A stretch of DNA of 35,424 bases from an uncultured Allobosea sp. (GTDB lineage: Bacteria > Pseudomonadota > Alphaproteobacteria > Rhizobiales > Beijerinckiaceae). The notes beneath the pieces are model-generated. The model ran no database searches. It was not told the DNA's origin and saw only the letters and a program-made list of their open reading frames with translations. Of this stretch, positions 17,116 through 24,584 are shown in pieces. Position numbers and translations under genes: made by a program. The stretch's first letter is position 1; the number at the start of each line of letters is the position of its first letter. The stretch is taken from positions 1 through 35,424 of the forward strand of contig NZ_CAMFKW010000050.1 of the NCBI RefSeq assembly GCF_945957345.1. The letters run 5' to 3'.

Positions 17116-17298
17116 TCAGACCTTGCCGGCCTGCGTCGACAGCTTGGTGCCGATGTTGGTGAACAGGGTGCTCAGGTTGGAGCCGAGCGTGGTCGCGGCG
17201 GTGATGATGCCGACGGCGATCAGAGCGGCGATCAGGCCGTACTCGATGGCGGTGGCGCCGGACTCGTCCTTGACGAAGCGAGCGAAAACGTTGGTCAT
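17116..17298 (-). CDS. flp: Flp-family type IVb pilin
   Basis: Major structural subunit of the Tad pilus. It has 60 residues, normal for Flp. A short basic leader ends at Gly14, and processing by CpaA would release Ala15. The +5 Glu (E19) and +6 Tyr (Y20) of the Flp motif are present in 'GATAIEYGLIAALIAVGI'. The hydrophobic helix forms the pilus core; the short C-terminal tail is polar. AGGAG lies 8 bases before the ATG. It is the first gene of the leftward operon, followed by a terminator-like hairpin. The upstream divergent region is unusually AT-rich for this window and should hold its promoter. Confidence 0.97.
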   Translation of the reverse strand: MTNVFARFVKDESGATAIEYGLIAALIAVGIITAATTLGSNLSTLFTNIGTKLSTQAGKV

Positions 17299-17713
17299 GC
17301 TGAATCTCCTTTACACCACGGTTTGACGGCTGCCTGTGCTCTAGGTGGCTTCGGTCAGCGACAGGAACGACATTAGCCGGCCCATCTTGCTGATCGGTTA
17401 AACGGATCGAAGAATTGGCCTGTTTTGCGTCGTGTTTTTCTCGTAGTTAACGCTCGATTTAAAGGGCATAATCCGGAAATGACCTTATTGAAAAAGGCGG
17501 ATGCAGCGAGAATGTTTCGGTAAACAAGGTGTTTAATCGATTGTTTTCTGGGGGATTAGTTTTCTTTCGCTTGACCCTGAACGCTCAGTCGTATCGATGT
17601 TCCCTTGCGACATGTTCGGCGCGGCGCGATGAAAGCGCTGCCGTCCGCGCGCTTAGGGTTTGATTCATCATTTTGGGCTTTGCTGGCGGCGTCGCAAAGC
17701 TTGAGGCGCCGCC
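17299..17713. other. Divergent intergenic region between flp and the secretin N-domain gene
   Basis: About 415 bp with no convincing gene. The stretch from about 17390 to 17580 is clearly more AT-rich than the rest of the window. It contains TTAA-type motifs: GTTAAC at 17446-17451 and TTTAAA at 17458-17463. Read leftward these give TTAA-N8-TTAAC, one base too wide for a standard CtrA box. There is also a small inverted repeat TAAAC-aaggt-GTTTA at 17521-17535. It must hold the flp promoter (leftward) and the promoter of the rightward pilus genes. I could not place a confident -10/-35 pair. Confidence 0.6.
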
Positions 17714-18208
17714 ATGTTGATCATCTGTGCTCATCACGGGCGCCGTTGGCTCGCCAGCCGGACGGCTGCGGCGATCCTTGCGATCGTCATGTCCGGCGCT
17801 GCCATCGCCGCACCACGGGGGCAATCCGAGAGCGTGATCGTCATGGTCGACCACGCCAAGGTCGTGCGCCTGCCCGAGAAGGCCCAGACGGTTGTCGTCG
17901 GCAACCCGGCCATCGCCGACGTATCGGTGCAGCGCAATGGCATCATGATCGTGACGGGCAAGAGCTTCGGCGTGACCAATCTGATCGCGCTCGACGCCAA
18001 CGGGACCCTCCTGGCGGAATCGCTGGTGCGGGTCGGCACCGCATCGGATTCGGTCCTGACGGTGCAGCGGGGCATGGATCGCGAAAGCTATGCTTGTAAT
18101 CCCGACTGCCAGCCCGCCGTCCAGATGGGCGACAAGCAGGATTATTTTGCAAGCGCTGCGGGGCAGGCGACGGCCCGCAATGCGCTGGCGACGGCAACGC
18201 GGAACTAG
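17714..18208 (+). CDS. Stand-alone secretin N-domain (pilus assembly N-terminal domain) protein
   Basis: A 164-residue exported protein. After a signal peptide ('AAAILAIVMSGAAIAA') comes the pilus-assembly N-domain also seen at the start of CpaC: 'VVRLPEKAQTVVVGNPAIADVSVQ' matches CpaC 'IVELPRDAKEVFVANPKVANAVV', and 'GVTNLIALDANG' matches 'GATSMFVMDADG'. There is no BON or secretin domain. The C-terminal part has two cysteines in 'YACNPDCQPAVQMGD', probably a disulphide. GAGG lies 7 bases before the ATG. It is divergent from flp and precedes the sugar kinase and the TadE-type genes. A role at the periplasmic side of the Tad secretin is inferred from the shared domain and location. Its stop overlaps the stop of the convergent channel remnant. 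Confidence 0.88.
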   Translation: MLIICAHHGRRWLASRTAAAILAIVMSGAAIAAPRGQSESVIVMVDHAKVVRLPEKAQTVVVGNPAIADVSVQRNGIMIVTGKSFGVTNLIALDANGTLLAESLVRVGTASDSVLTVQRGMDRESYACNPDCQPAVQMGDKQDYFASAAGQATARNALATATRN

Positions 18209-18633
18209 AAGCGCCGCGCAAGGGCTCGCTGGCCTGATCCTCGCTCGGTTCCGGGCGGCGGTTCCTTGCGGTCGAACGGTGTTCGGGTGCGCGTGCCCTT
18301 CGGGCGCGGGGGACGCTCTTCCCGGTATTTCGTCATGCACCAATAGGTGAACGCAGACGACCATCCGATGAGAAGCAGGCCCGACCGGCCCCCGGCACCG
18401 GCAAATATTCGCAAGGGCCCGTAGCTGAATGCCTGGCTGCTGCCCAGAGCCGCATAGGATTCGAACGAGATGTAGAAAGCCTGGGCCAGCGACGCCCCTC
18501 TTCCGATCTCGAACGAAGCGATATCGCCGCCCCATGACAGGAAGCGGAGCACCAGCGCGAAGATCGCGCGCAGCCTTCCGGCGCGGGAAGACGCGCGATT
18601 GCGCAATGGCAAAGAGCAGAGGTCGATTGTCAT
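18205..18633 (-). pseudogene. Degenerate two-helix ion-channel-like protein
   Basis: An open frame of up to 142 residues whose middle resembles the pore and second helix of small bacterial ion-channel (Ion_trans_2-type) proteins: 'QAFYISFESYAALG', then 'YGPLRIFAGAGG', then 'GLLLIGWSSAFTYW'. Intact members have an approximate pore consensus T-x-T-x-G-x-G-D; here the filter reads 'SYAALGSSQA', with the second Gly and the Asp missing. The expected first membrane helix is short or absent. The C-terminal 40 residues are Arg/Pro-rich. The 5' end is uncertain, because ATG 18633 overlaps the divergent kinase start. It is most likely a decayed gene. A functional protein with a changed role cannot be excluded. 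Confidence 0.5.
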
Positions 18634-19609
18634 GATTCTGGTCTGCGGCGAAGCGCTGGTCGATCTGTTCGCGGGAGCCGCGGACGGAATCGAGATGCCG
18701 GCGCGGATCGTGGCCGGCGGCTCTCCCTTCAATGTCGCGATCGGCCTCGCCCGGCTCGGTGTCGAGGCGGCCTTCCTCGGCGGTGTCTCGCGCGACGGCT
18801 TCGGCACGCTGCTCGCCGATGTGCTGAAGCGGGAGGGGGTCGATGGGCGTTACCTCGTTCGCAGCGATCGGCTCACGACGGTCTCGGCCGTGACGATGGG
18901 GAAGGATGGGCATCCGAGCTATTCCTTTCACGGCGAAGGCGCGGCGGATCGCTCGCTCGGCCTCCAGGACCTGCCCGCAGCGTTGCCCAACGCGATCCGT
19001 GCGCTGACCTTCGGCTCCTATACGCTGGCCGTCGAGCCGGCGGCTTCGGCCTATGCGGCTCTGGCCGAGCGCGAGAACGGCAGGCGCCTCATCAGCGTCG
19101 ACCCGAACCTGCGCCCGACCGCGATCGGCGACATGTCGGGCTGGCACAGCTCGGCTGAGCGGTTCTATCGGGCGGCGACCGTGATCAAGGCCAGCGACGA
19201 GGATATCCGTATCGCCTGGGACTGCCAGCTCACCGTTGCGGAAGCGGCCGCCTACTGGCTCGACCTCGGGGCGACGCTCGTCGTCGTCACCCGCGGCGAG
19301 CAAGGCGCCAGCGCATTCTCCGCCTCGGGCCAGGTTTCCGTGCCTGGACACAAGGTCGCCGTGCGCGACACGGTCGGAGCCGGCGACACCTTCCACGCGG
19401 CGTTGCTCGCGCGGCTGGAGCAAACCGGCCGGCTCACTCCGCAAGCGGTCGCGGCGCTCGATTCCGACGCGATCGCGGAGTTGCTGGCCTATGCTGCGGC
19501 GGCAGCGGCCATCACCGTCACCCGCTCCGGCGCCGATCTGCCGCGTGCGGCGGAGGTCGATGCCGTCATCGCCTCACGGCCACGGCAGCTCGATCCGGTC
19601 CGATCCTGA
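18632..19609 (+). CDS. PfkB-family carbohydrate kinase (fructokinase-like)
   Basis: Cytoplasmic ATP-dependent sugar kinase of the ribokinase fold, 325 residues. The N-terminal PfkB signature region is 'GGSPFNVAIGLARLGVEAAFLGGVSRDGFG', and the C-terminal signature with the catalytic Asp is 'DTVGAGDTFHAALLARL'. 'VDPNLRPT' and 'VVVTRGEQGA' are typical of fructokinases, so D-fructose is the likeliest substrate, though PfkB specificity is hard to read from sequence. The ATG at 18632 has GAGG 9 bases upstream; an in-frame ATG at 18599 is less likely. It lies between two groups of pilus genes with no other sugar gene beside it, which is an odd placement. Confidence 0.9.
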   Translation: MILVCGEALVDLFAGAADGIEMPARIVAGGSPFNVAIGLARLGVEAAFLGGVSRDGFGTLLADVLKREGVDGRYLVRSDRLTTVSAVTMGKDGHPSYSFHGEGAADRSLGLQDLPAALPNAIRALTFGSYTLAVEPAASAYAALAERENGRRLISVDPNLRPTAIGDMSGWHSSAERFYRAATVIKASDEDIRIAWDCQLTVAEAAAYWLDLGATLVVVTRGEQGASAFSASGQVSVPGHKVAVRDTVGAGDTFHAALLARLEQTGRLTPQAVAALDSDAIAELLAYAAAAAAITVTRSGADLPRAAEVDAVIASRPRQLDPVRS

Positions 19610-19765
19610 TCTTCTCAGGTGTCAGCGCAGTGCGGTCCACGCGATCGCCTATGGTTAGCGAAGGCTTCACGTCGATTCTGGAGGCCGGGCAGAGCCCCTA
19701 ACCGATCTGAAATGCTTTTGCCCTAGAGATTTCCGGCCTGAGCAGACGCTCGATGGGGCAAACGG

Positions 19766-20395
19766 ATGTTTGACCGAACGAACAGCATTCCCATGCCGGA
19801 TGGCGAACCAGGGCGCCGCCATGCCGGCCGCCTGCTGCTGCGACGATTTCGCCGCTCGCAGGACGGGGCGGCGGCCGTGGAGTTCGCCTTCGTCGCCGTG
19901 CCGTTCTTTGCGATCCTCTTCGCGATTTTCGAGACGGCTCTGATGTTCTGGACCAATCAGGTCCTGGAAGAATCGCTGTCGCAGGTCTCGCGTTCCCTGG
20001 TCACGGGCCAGTCGCGGAGCATCTACACGGGAGCGACCGGCCTGGTGAACGCCGCGAAGTTCCGCGACGATATCTGCGCCGCGGCCCCGATGGGCCTCAT
20101 CGATTGCTCGAAACTGTATGTCGACGTGCGCGTCTACAACAGCTTCTCCGCCGCTTCGACCGGAACGTCCGGCAGCAATCCCCTTGCGGGCGGAAGCCTC
20201 AATACGAGCGGCTTCACTTACGTTCAGCCGCAGGGCAACGACATCGTCGTTGTTCGCGCCGTGCTCGACTACAGCCTCTTCCTGACGAGTTGGGCTTCCA
20301 CGGCGCTGGCCAATATCGGGTCGGGCCGGCGCGGCATCGTCGTCAGCATGGCCTTCCGGGCCGAGCCGTTCGTGACCGGAGGATCCGGGGGGTGA
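19766..20395 (+). CDS. TadE-type minor pilin (pseudopilin)
   Basis: A 209-residue membrane protein with a TadE leader. The basic N-terminus ends in 'RSQDG' (Gly34), followed by 'AAAVEFAFVAVPFFAILFAIFE' with the +5 Glu at residue 39, so it should be processed by CpaA. The periplasmic part has cysteines in 'DICAAAPMGLIDCSKL' and a Ser/Gly-rich middle. TadE-like proteins are minor components needed for Flp pilus assembly. Its stop overlaps the GTG start of the next TadE-type gene, so the two are translationally coupled. The pair is rightward, away from the main leftward operon. Confidence 0.92.
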   Translation: MFDRTNSIPMPDGEPGRRHAGRLLLRRFRRSQDGAAAVEFAFVAVPFFAILFAIFETALMFWTNQVLEESLSQVSRSLVTGQSRSIYTGATGLVNAAKFRDDICAAAPMGLIDCSKLYVDVRVYNSFSAASTGTSGSNPLAGGSLNTSGFTYVQPQGNDIVVVRAVLDYSLFLTSWASTALANIGSGRRGIVVSMAFRAEPFVTGGSGG

Positions 20396-21003
20396 AGCAC
20401 ATGCTGCGCGGTTTTTGCTCACGCTCCCGCCTCTGGCGCCGGTTCTGCCGCAATCGGGATGGTGTGGCGGCGGTCGAATTCGCGATGATCCTGCCGGTGA
20501 TGCTCATCGCCTATGTCGGGATGGTCGAGGTCGTGCAGCTCGTGATGATCAACCGCAAGGTCACGCAGCTGACCTCCGCTCTCAGCGATCTCACGGCGCG
20601 CGTGCAGTCGGTGGCGCCCGCCGATGTCGAGAACATCTTCAATGCCGCCCAGACCGTCCTGATGCCGTATGACTACAGCCAGGCCACGATGGTCATCGCC
20701 AGCATCGTCATCGACGGCTCTGGCGTCGCCAAAGTCTGCTGGAGCAGCCAGCGCAACGATACGGCGCTGGTTCGGGGAACGACGGTCACCGTTCCCGACA
20801 GCGTCAAGGTTCCCAACACCTCGGTCATCATGGCGCGCGCGAGCTACAAGTATACACCGACCATCGGCTACGTCCTGACCGGGATCTTCACGCTCGGCAA
20901 CAACCCGATCTACTCGCGCCCGCGCAACGGTCTTGCCGGGGGCACCCTGAATGTCGAGCAGGTGAACCGGACGGACGTCAATCCGTGCCCGCTATTCAAC
21001 TGA
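20392..21003 (+). CDS. Second TadE/TadG-type minor pilin
   Basis: A 203-residue protein (from GTG) with a TadE-like leader: 'CRNRDG' then 'VAAVEFAMILPVMLIAYVGMVEVVQL', with Gly24 as the cleavage residue and the +5 Glu at 29. The rest is a periplasmic domain with cysteines at 'AKVCWSSQ' and 'VNPCPLFN'. It lacks the VWA domain of full-length TadG, so it is better seen as a second TadE-type pseudopilin. The GTG at 20392 overlaps the previous stop (GTGA) and has GGAGG 9 bases upstream. The ATG at 20401 is the alternative and would remove three residues. A second GC hairpin follows the stop but lacks a T-run. Confidence 0.9.
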   Translation: MKHMLRGFCSRSRLWRRFCRNRDGVAAVEFAMILPVMLIAYVGMVEVVQLVMINRKVTQLTSALSDLTARVQSVAPADVENIFNAAQTVLMPYDYSQATMVIASIVIDGSGVAKVCWSSQRNDTALVRGTTVTVPDSVKVPNTSVIMARASYKYTPTIGYVLTGIFTLGNNPIYSRPRNGLAGGTLNVEQVNRTDVNPCPLFN

Positions 21004-21085
21004 CCGTCGCTCCGGCCGGACGGCCGGCCTCGCGCCTGAGCCTGAAGAACAGGAAAGCGGGCTGAGGCTTTGGGGGACACGGCGG

Positions 21086-21613
21086 TCAGCCGCGCAGCAC
21101 CATGCGCCCGGTCTGGACCTCGTAACCCTGCAGCTTGCTGAGGAAGGAATTGCCCAGCAGGCTCATCGAGAGCGCTCCGGCCGGCAGCACGACGGCGTCG
21201 ACATTGCGCACGACGATGTCGCCGAGCCGGATCTCCCGCAGGGTCGCCCGGAACCCCGCAACGGCGCCATTGGCCGTGCTCAGGATCACCTTGCGCGTCG
21301 AGGCATCGCTCCTGATGCCCAGGGCCTGGGCATCCGCGGCGGTCAGCGCCACGATGCTGGCACCGGTGTCGACCATCATCTTGATGCGGTAATTCTCGAC
21401 CGTGGGATGCACGATATAGTGCCCGCGATAGTCGGCGGCGACGGCGAGCGTCGAGGGAATGCGCGGTCCGGGTGGCCGCTGTTGCGGCGCGGCGGCCGCG
21501 ACGGAAGGCGCGCCGGTGACCATGCGCGGGGCCACGAATTGCGTGTAGGACAGGGTTCCGGCGATCGCGGTTCCGGCCACGCTCAGCGCCCAGATCAACG
21601 GTTGTGTCGCCAC
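21086..21613 (-). CDS. Membrane-anchored retropepsin-like aspartic protease
   Basis: A 175-residue clan AA protease of the bacterial retropepsin-like type. One N-terminal membrane helix ('LIWALSVAGTAIAGTLSY') is followed by a Pro/Ala linker and a single protease domain. The catalytic motif is 'VDTGAS' with Asp82, the hydrophobic flap region is 'GHYIVHPTVENYRIKMM', and 'MSLLGNSFL' forms the second conserved segment. Such single-domain proteases act as dimers. It should face the periplasm; substrates are unknown. GTG 21613 was chosen because GAGG precedes it; a TTG at 21700 is in frame but falls inside a palindrome and lacks a Shine-Dalgarno. It lies between the tadE pair and rbsK, leftward. 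Confidence 0.85.
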   Translation of the reverse strand: MATQPLIWALSVAGTAIAGTLSYTQFVAPRMVTGAPSVAAAAPQQRPPGPRIPSTLAVAADYRGHYIVHPTVENYRIKMMVDTGASIVALTAADAQALGIRSDASTRKVILSTANGAVAGFRATLREIRLGDIVVRNVDAVVLPAGALSMSLLGNSFLSKLQGYEVQTGRMVLRG

Positions 21614-21680
21614 GGTTCCTCGCGATCCTTCTGCCGGTGCTGCCACAATGCGCAGCGAGCCCTGACGAAGCGTGAAGAGC

Positions 21681-21700
21681 TTGCACGCATTTGCGTGCAA
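21681..21700. promoter_or_regulatory. Perfect 9-bp inverted repeat upstream of the retropepsin gene
   Basis: TTGCACGCA-tt-TGCGTGCAA, with perfect arms and a 2-bp centre. It lies 35 bp past the ribokinase-like stop and about 70 bp before the protease GTG. No T-run follows, so an operator is more likely than a terminator. The cognate regulator is not in the window as far as I can tell. Confidence 0.45.
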
Positions 21701-21735
21701 CCGGGGAGAACGGGCGTGCGAGATTGCGGGCAGCC

Positions 21736-22665
21736 TTAATCCGAGCTTACCGATGCACCGTCGGCAAGCGAGGCCGCCAGCCTCGCGATCTCGGCCGCAC
21801 GGGGTATGCTCGGCTGGGCTCCGCGGCGCGTGCAGGCAAGGGAGCCGGCGGCGAGCCCCTCGCGGAGCGCTGCGGGCATATCCTTGCCGGCCGCCATCGC
21901 AGCGGCAAAGGCGCCGATAAAGCTGTCTCCGGCCGCGACAGTGTCGATCACCGCGACCCGTGGAGCCGCGAGACGATGACGGGTGCCGCCGGTCCAGGCG
22001 ACGACCCCGTCCGCACCCAGGGTCACGATCGTGGCGATGCGCCGCTCACCGTCGAGCCGGCGGGCGATCGCATCCGGACCGCGATCCGGCCAACCGAGCG
22101 CTTGCGCGAGCACCAACGCCTCGTGCTCGTTGACGATCATCATATCGAGCTGGTCCAGCAGGACGGCCGACGGCGCCTCGGCTGGAGCAAGGTTGAGGAT
22201 GACGCGCCCGCCCGCCCGCTTCATCGCGCGGGCGGCTTCCAGGCAGGCCTCTTCAGGCACTTCCCGTTGCAGGAGCAGGATATCTTCCGCTGCGAGCTCG
22301 ATATGCCGCAAGGCATCCGGCCGGACGGCAGCATTGGCGCCGGCTGCGACGATGATCTGGTTGGCGCCTTCGCGATCCGTCGCGATGAAGGCGGCGCCGG
22401 TCGGCTCGTCGACCTGTGCGACATGGTCCAGATCGACGCCGTCGGTGGCGAGCAGCGCCAGCGCGGCATCGCTGAACCGGTCCCGCCCGGTCGCGCCGAT
22501 CAGTACGACGTCCGCGCCGGCACGCCGGGCCGCGAGCGCCTGGTTCGCGCCCTTGCCGCCCGGATGCAGGGCATAGCCCGGTCCAAGTACGGTCTCGCCC
22601 GGCCCCGGCAGGCGCTCGACCGGCGTCACCAGGTCGATATTGATCGAGCCGAAGACGACGATCAT
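21736..22665 (-). CDS. rbsK: Ribokinase-like PfkB sugar kinase
   Basis: A 309-residue cytoplasmic kinase of the ribokinase subfamily. The N-terminal start 'VVFGSINIDLV' is followed by the sugar-binding signature 'HPGGKGANQALAARRAGADVVLIG'. 'NLAPAEAP' and 'VNEHEA' match ribokinase, and the catalytic site is 'DTVAAGDSFIGAF', with Ala before the AGD as in E. coli RbsK. Its ATG overlaps the dgoK stop in ATGA, so it is coupled to a 2-keto-3-deoxy sugar acid kinase. The true substrate may therefore be ribose or another sugar from the same pathway. No ribose transporter or pyranase is nearby. Confidence 0.85.
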   Translation of the reverse strand: MIVVFGSINIDLVTPVERLPGPGETVLGPGYALHPGGKGANQALAARRAGADVVLIGATGRDRFSDAALALLATDGVDLDHVAQVDEPTGAAFIATDREGANQIIVAAGANAAVRPDALRHIELAAEDILLLQREVPEEACLEAARAMKRAGGRVILNLAPAEAPSAVLLDQLDMMIVNEHEALVLAQALGWPDRGPDAIARRLDGERRIATIVTLGADGVVAWTGGTRHRLAAPRVAVIDTVAAGDSFIGAFAAAMAAGKDMPAALREGLAAGSLACTRRGAQPSIPRAAEIARLAASLADGASVSSD

Positions 22666-23558
22666 GCGGACAGTTCCCCGGCAAGGCGCCTGACACCCGC
22701 GACGAAGGCAGCTTCGGGCGAGATGATCCGGACGGGATGGTTTCGCGCGCGCAGACCGGTGCCGTAGCTCTCGGCCAGAGCTCCGTCCGCGACGAGATGG
22801 ATTTCCTGGCCCCGGCCGAACAGGGCTTCGGCGCCCGCAATCTCCTGCCCGACCAGCAGTGCCGAGAGATAGGGCCCGACTGCCCCGCCCGCCATCCGGC
22901 CCGCAAGGACTTCGGTCCGGGCGGCGAAGGCGGTGTTGAGCAATCCGCCGGGCCGCGCGGTCGCCGCGCGGCCGCGCGCAGCGCCCTCGACCGCGTCCGC
23001 CTCTGAGGGGGCTTCCGCCAGCCGGGCGAGGATCGAATCGTTGCGCAGCAGCCCGTAGATCTCGCCGGTCATGAAGCTGGCGAAGCGGGTGATCCGACCT
23101 TGCCGGATCTCCGCCCATTTCGAATGGGTACCCGGCAGACAGGCGATGCCGTCGCTCACGCCGAGGCCGACGATCAGGGTCTCCTCGCCGCGCATCACGT
23201 CGAAGGCGCCGTCATCGCAGCTTAGTCCAGGCAGGATGGTGGCACGCGTTCCGGCGTCCAGGTCCACCTTGATCGCAGCGGCCGCGATCTCGGCCGGCGA
23301 GGCCGGGCAGGGCACATAGCGCGCCTCGATCCAGCCGTTGCGGCTGCCGACCATGCCGGCGAGCACGATCGCGGCGTCGGGCGTGGCATGGCGGAAATCC
23401 CCGGCGAGCTCGGCGAAGGCCTCGGGATAGCCGCCGGGGGGAACCGACTGGATGCCACGATCGGCGACGCGGCGCTCGAGAACCGCACCCGTCTCCGAGA
23501 TCAGGAAGGCGCGCGCGCGGGTCGTGCCCCAGTCGAGCGCAATCAGAGGTTTGGGCAT
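22662..23558 (-). CDS. dgoK: 2-dehydro-3-deoxygalactonokinase (DgoK family)
   Basis: Phosphorylates 2-dehydro-3-deoxy-D-galactonate in the De Ley-Doudoroff route. It has 298 residues, normal for DgoK. The nucleotide-binding 'IALDWGTTRARAFLI' opens the protein, with 'VLAGMVGSRNGWIEARYVPCPA' and 'CLPGTHSKWAEI' as family motifs, then 'FASFMTGEIYGLL'. The ATG at 23558 has GGAG upstream. It overlaps the ribokinase-like gene by 4 bp and is divergent from an aldose-1-epimerase-like gene 138 bp away, which would fit galactose use. The matching aldolase (DgoA) and dehydratase are not in the window. Confidence 0.92.
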   Translation of the reverse strand: MPKPLIALDWGTTRARAFLISETGAVLERRVADRGIQSVPPGGYPEAFAELAGDFRHATPDAAIVLAGMVGSRNGWIEARYVPCPASPAEIAAAAIKVDLDAGTRATILPGLSCDDGAFDVMRGEETLIVGLGVSDGIACLPGTHSKWAEIRQGRITRFASFMTGEIYGLLRNDSILARLAEAPSEADAVEGAARGRAATARPGGLLNTAFAARTEVLAGRMAGGAVGPYLSALLVGQEIAGAEALFGRGQEIHLVADGALAESYGTGLRARNHPVRIISPEAAFVAGVRRLAGELSA

Positions 23559-23696
23559 GGCAGGCTCCGGCAATAGCAGGCGACTGTCTCCGCCGCTCCC
23601 CACGGGGTCAAGAGCTGCCGCCGAGAAGCCTTGTGCAAGGCGCGCCTTCCCGGCAACCCTGCGAGACTCGATGCTGGACCGAATCGGACAAGCCGG

Positions 23697-24581
23697 ATGC
23701 TCGAACTGCAGGCGGGCGGCCTCGATGCCGTCATCCATCCCGATAGGGGTGGCATCGTTTCCTCTCTGAGCTGGCGCGGGCCGGACGGGCGGCGCCATGA
23801 CGTCCTCTACCCGCCCGCCGGGCGACAGCCCGGTACGACGTCGCCGAATTTCTTCGGGACCTGGGCGCTGCTGCCCTTCGCCAATCGCGCCTTCGATTGC
23901 GTCGTCGACGATGGTGAGCAGCGCTTCCTCGTGCCTCGGAACGATCCGGGCGGCGCGATCCACGGCTTCGGCTGGCAGTCGGCCTGGGATGTGCTGGAGT
24001 ATGACCGCGGCCATACCGTCCTCGAACACTGCCGCACGGAGGGGCCGGATCCCTATCGCTACCGTGCGCGGCAGGACATCACCCTTGACGAAGCCGGTAT
24101 GACCATCCGGATGACGATCACCAACGAGGCGGGGACGGCACTACCGTTCGGCATCGGTCACCATCCCTGGTTTCCCTGTGCCGCCGATACGAGCTTGGTC
24201 ATGCGCAGCCGAGGCGCGCTGGTCTTCGGCGAGGCATTTCGCGCCATCGGCCAGCAGGCTTTCACCGATGGCGGTCCCTATGCCGGGACCCATCCCTTCC
24301 GCGCCGAGACGGTGACCGCCTGGAGCTTCCTCGGCTGGGACGGCACGGCAAGGATCGAGACACCCTCGATCGGCCTCGCCATCACCCTGACGGCGAGCAA
24401 CACTCTCGACTGCCCGGTGGTCTGGGCGCCGGCGGGAGCGGATTTCCTCTGCGTCGAGCCGCAGAGCCATGCGATCGGTGCGCCGAGCGAGCCGCCGGCG
24501 CGTGCCGCTTCTCCGCTCAAGCGCCTGGCGCCGGGGGAGACGCTGGAAGGCTGGCTCAGGATCGCGCCGGAAGTGATCTGA
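23697..24581 (+). CDS. Aldose 1-epimerase (mutarotase) family protein
   Basis: Interconverts anomers of aldoses such as galactose. It has 294 residues with the galactose-mutarotase fold. 'FGTWALLPFANRAFD' matches the substrate-loop Asn-Arg motif, 'IHGFGWQSAWDV' holds the conserved HGxG-W segment, and 'LPFGIGHHPWFPC' holds the paired His region. 'VEPQSHAI' near the C-terminus carries the catalytic Glu region. The start 'MLELQAGG' at 23697 is the likely one, although its Shine-Dalgarno is weak and a longer frame opens at 23631. It is divergent from dgoK and ends 3 bp from the convergent L,D-transpeptidase gene. Confidence 0.9.
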   Translation: MLELQAGGLDAVIHPDRGGIVSSLSWRGPDGRRHDVLYPPAGRQPGTTSPNFFGTWALLPFANRAFDCVVDDGEQRFLVPRNDPGGAIHGFGWQSAWDVLEYDRGHTVLEHCRTEGPDPYRYRARQDITLDEAGMTIRMTITNEAGTALPFGIGHHPWFPCAADTSLVMRSRGALVFGEAFRAIGQQAFTDGGPYAGTHPFRAETVTAWSFLGWDGTARIETPSIGLAITLTASNTLDCPVVWAPAGADFLCVEPQSHAIGAPSEPPARAASPLKRLAPGETLEGWLRIAPEVI

Positions 24582-24584
24582 CGC

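Noticed and set aside
17446..17462. CtrA box in the flp upstream region
   Set aside because: The two TTAA half-sites are separated by 8 bp where the consensus requires 7, so it is noted only within the intergenic entry.
17585..19444. Leftward open frame of 619 codons opposite the secretin N-domain gene and PfkB kinase
   Set aside because: It covers two well-supported rightward genes and shows only GC-driven composition.
21012..21027. GC hairpin CCGGCCG-ga-CGGCCGG after the second TadE-type gene as a terminator
   Set aside because: The loop is too small without losing pairs and no T-run follows. It may be chance in GC-rich DNA.
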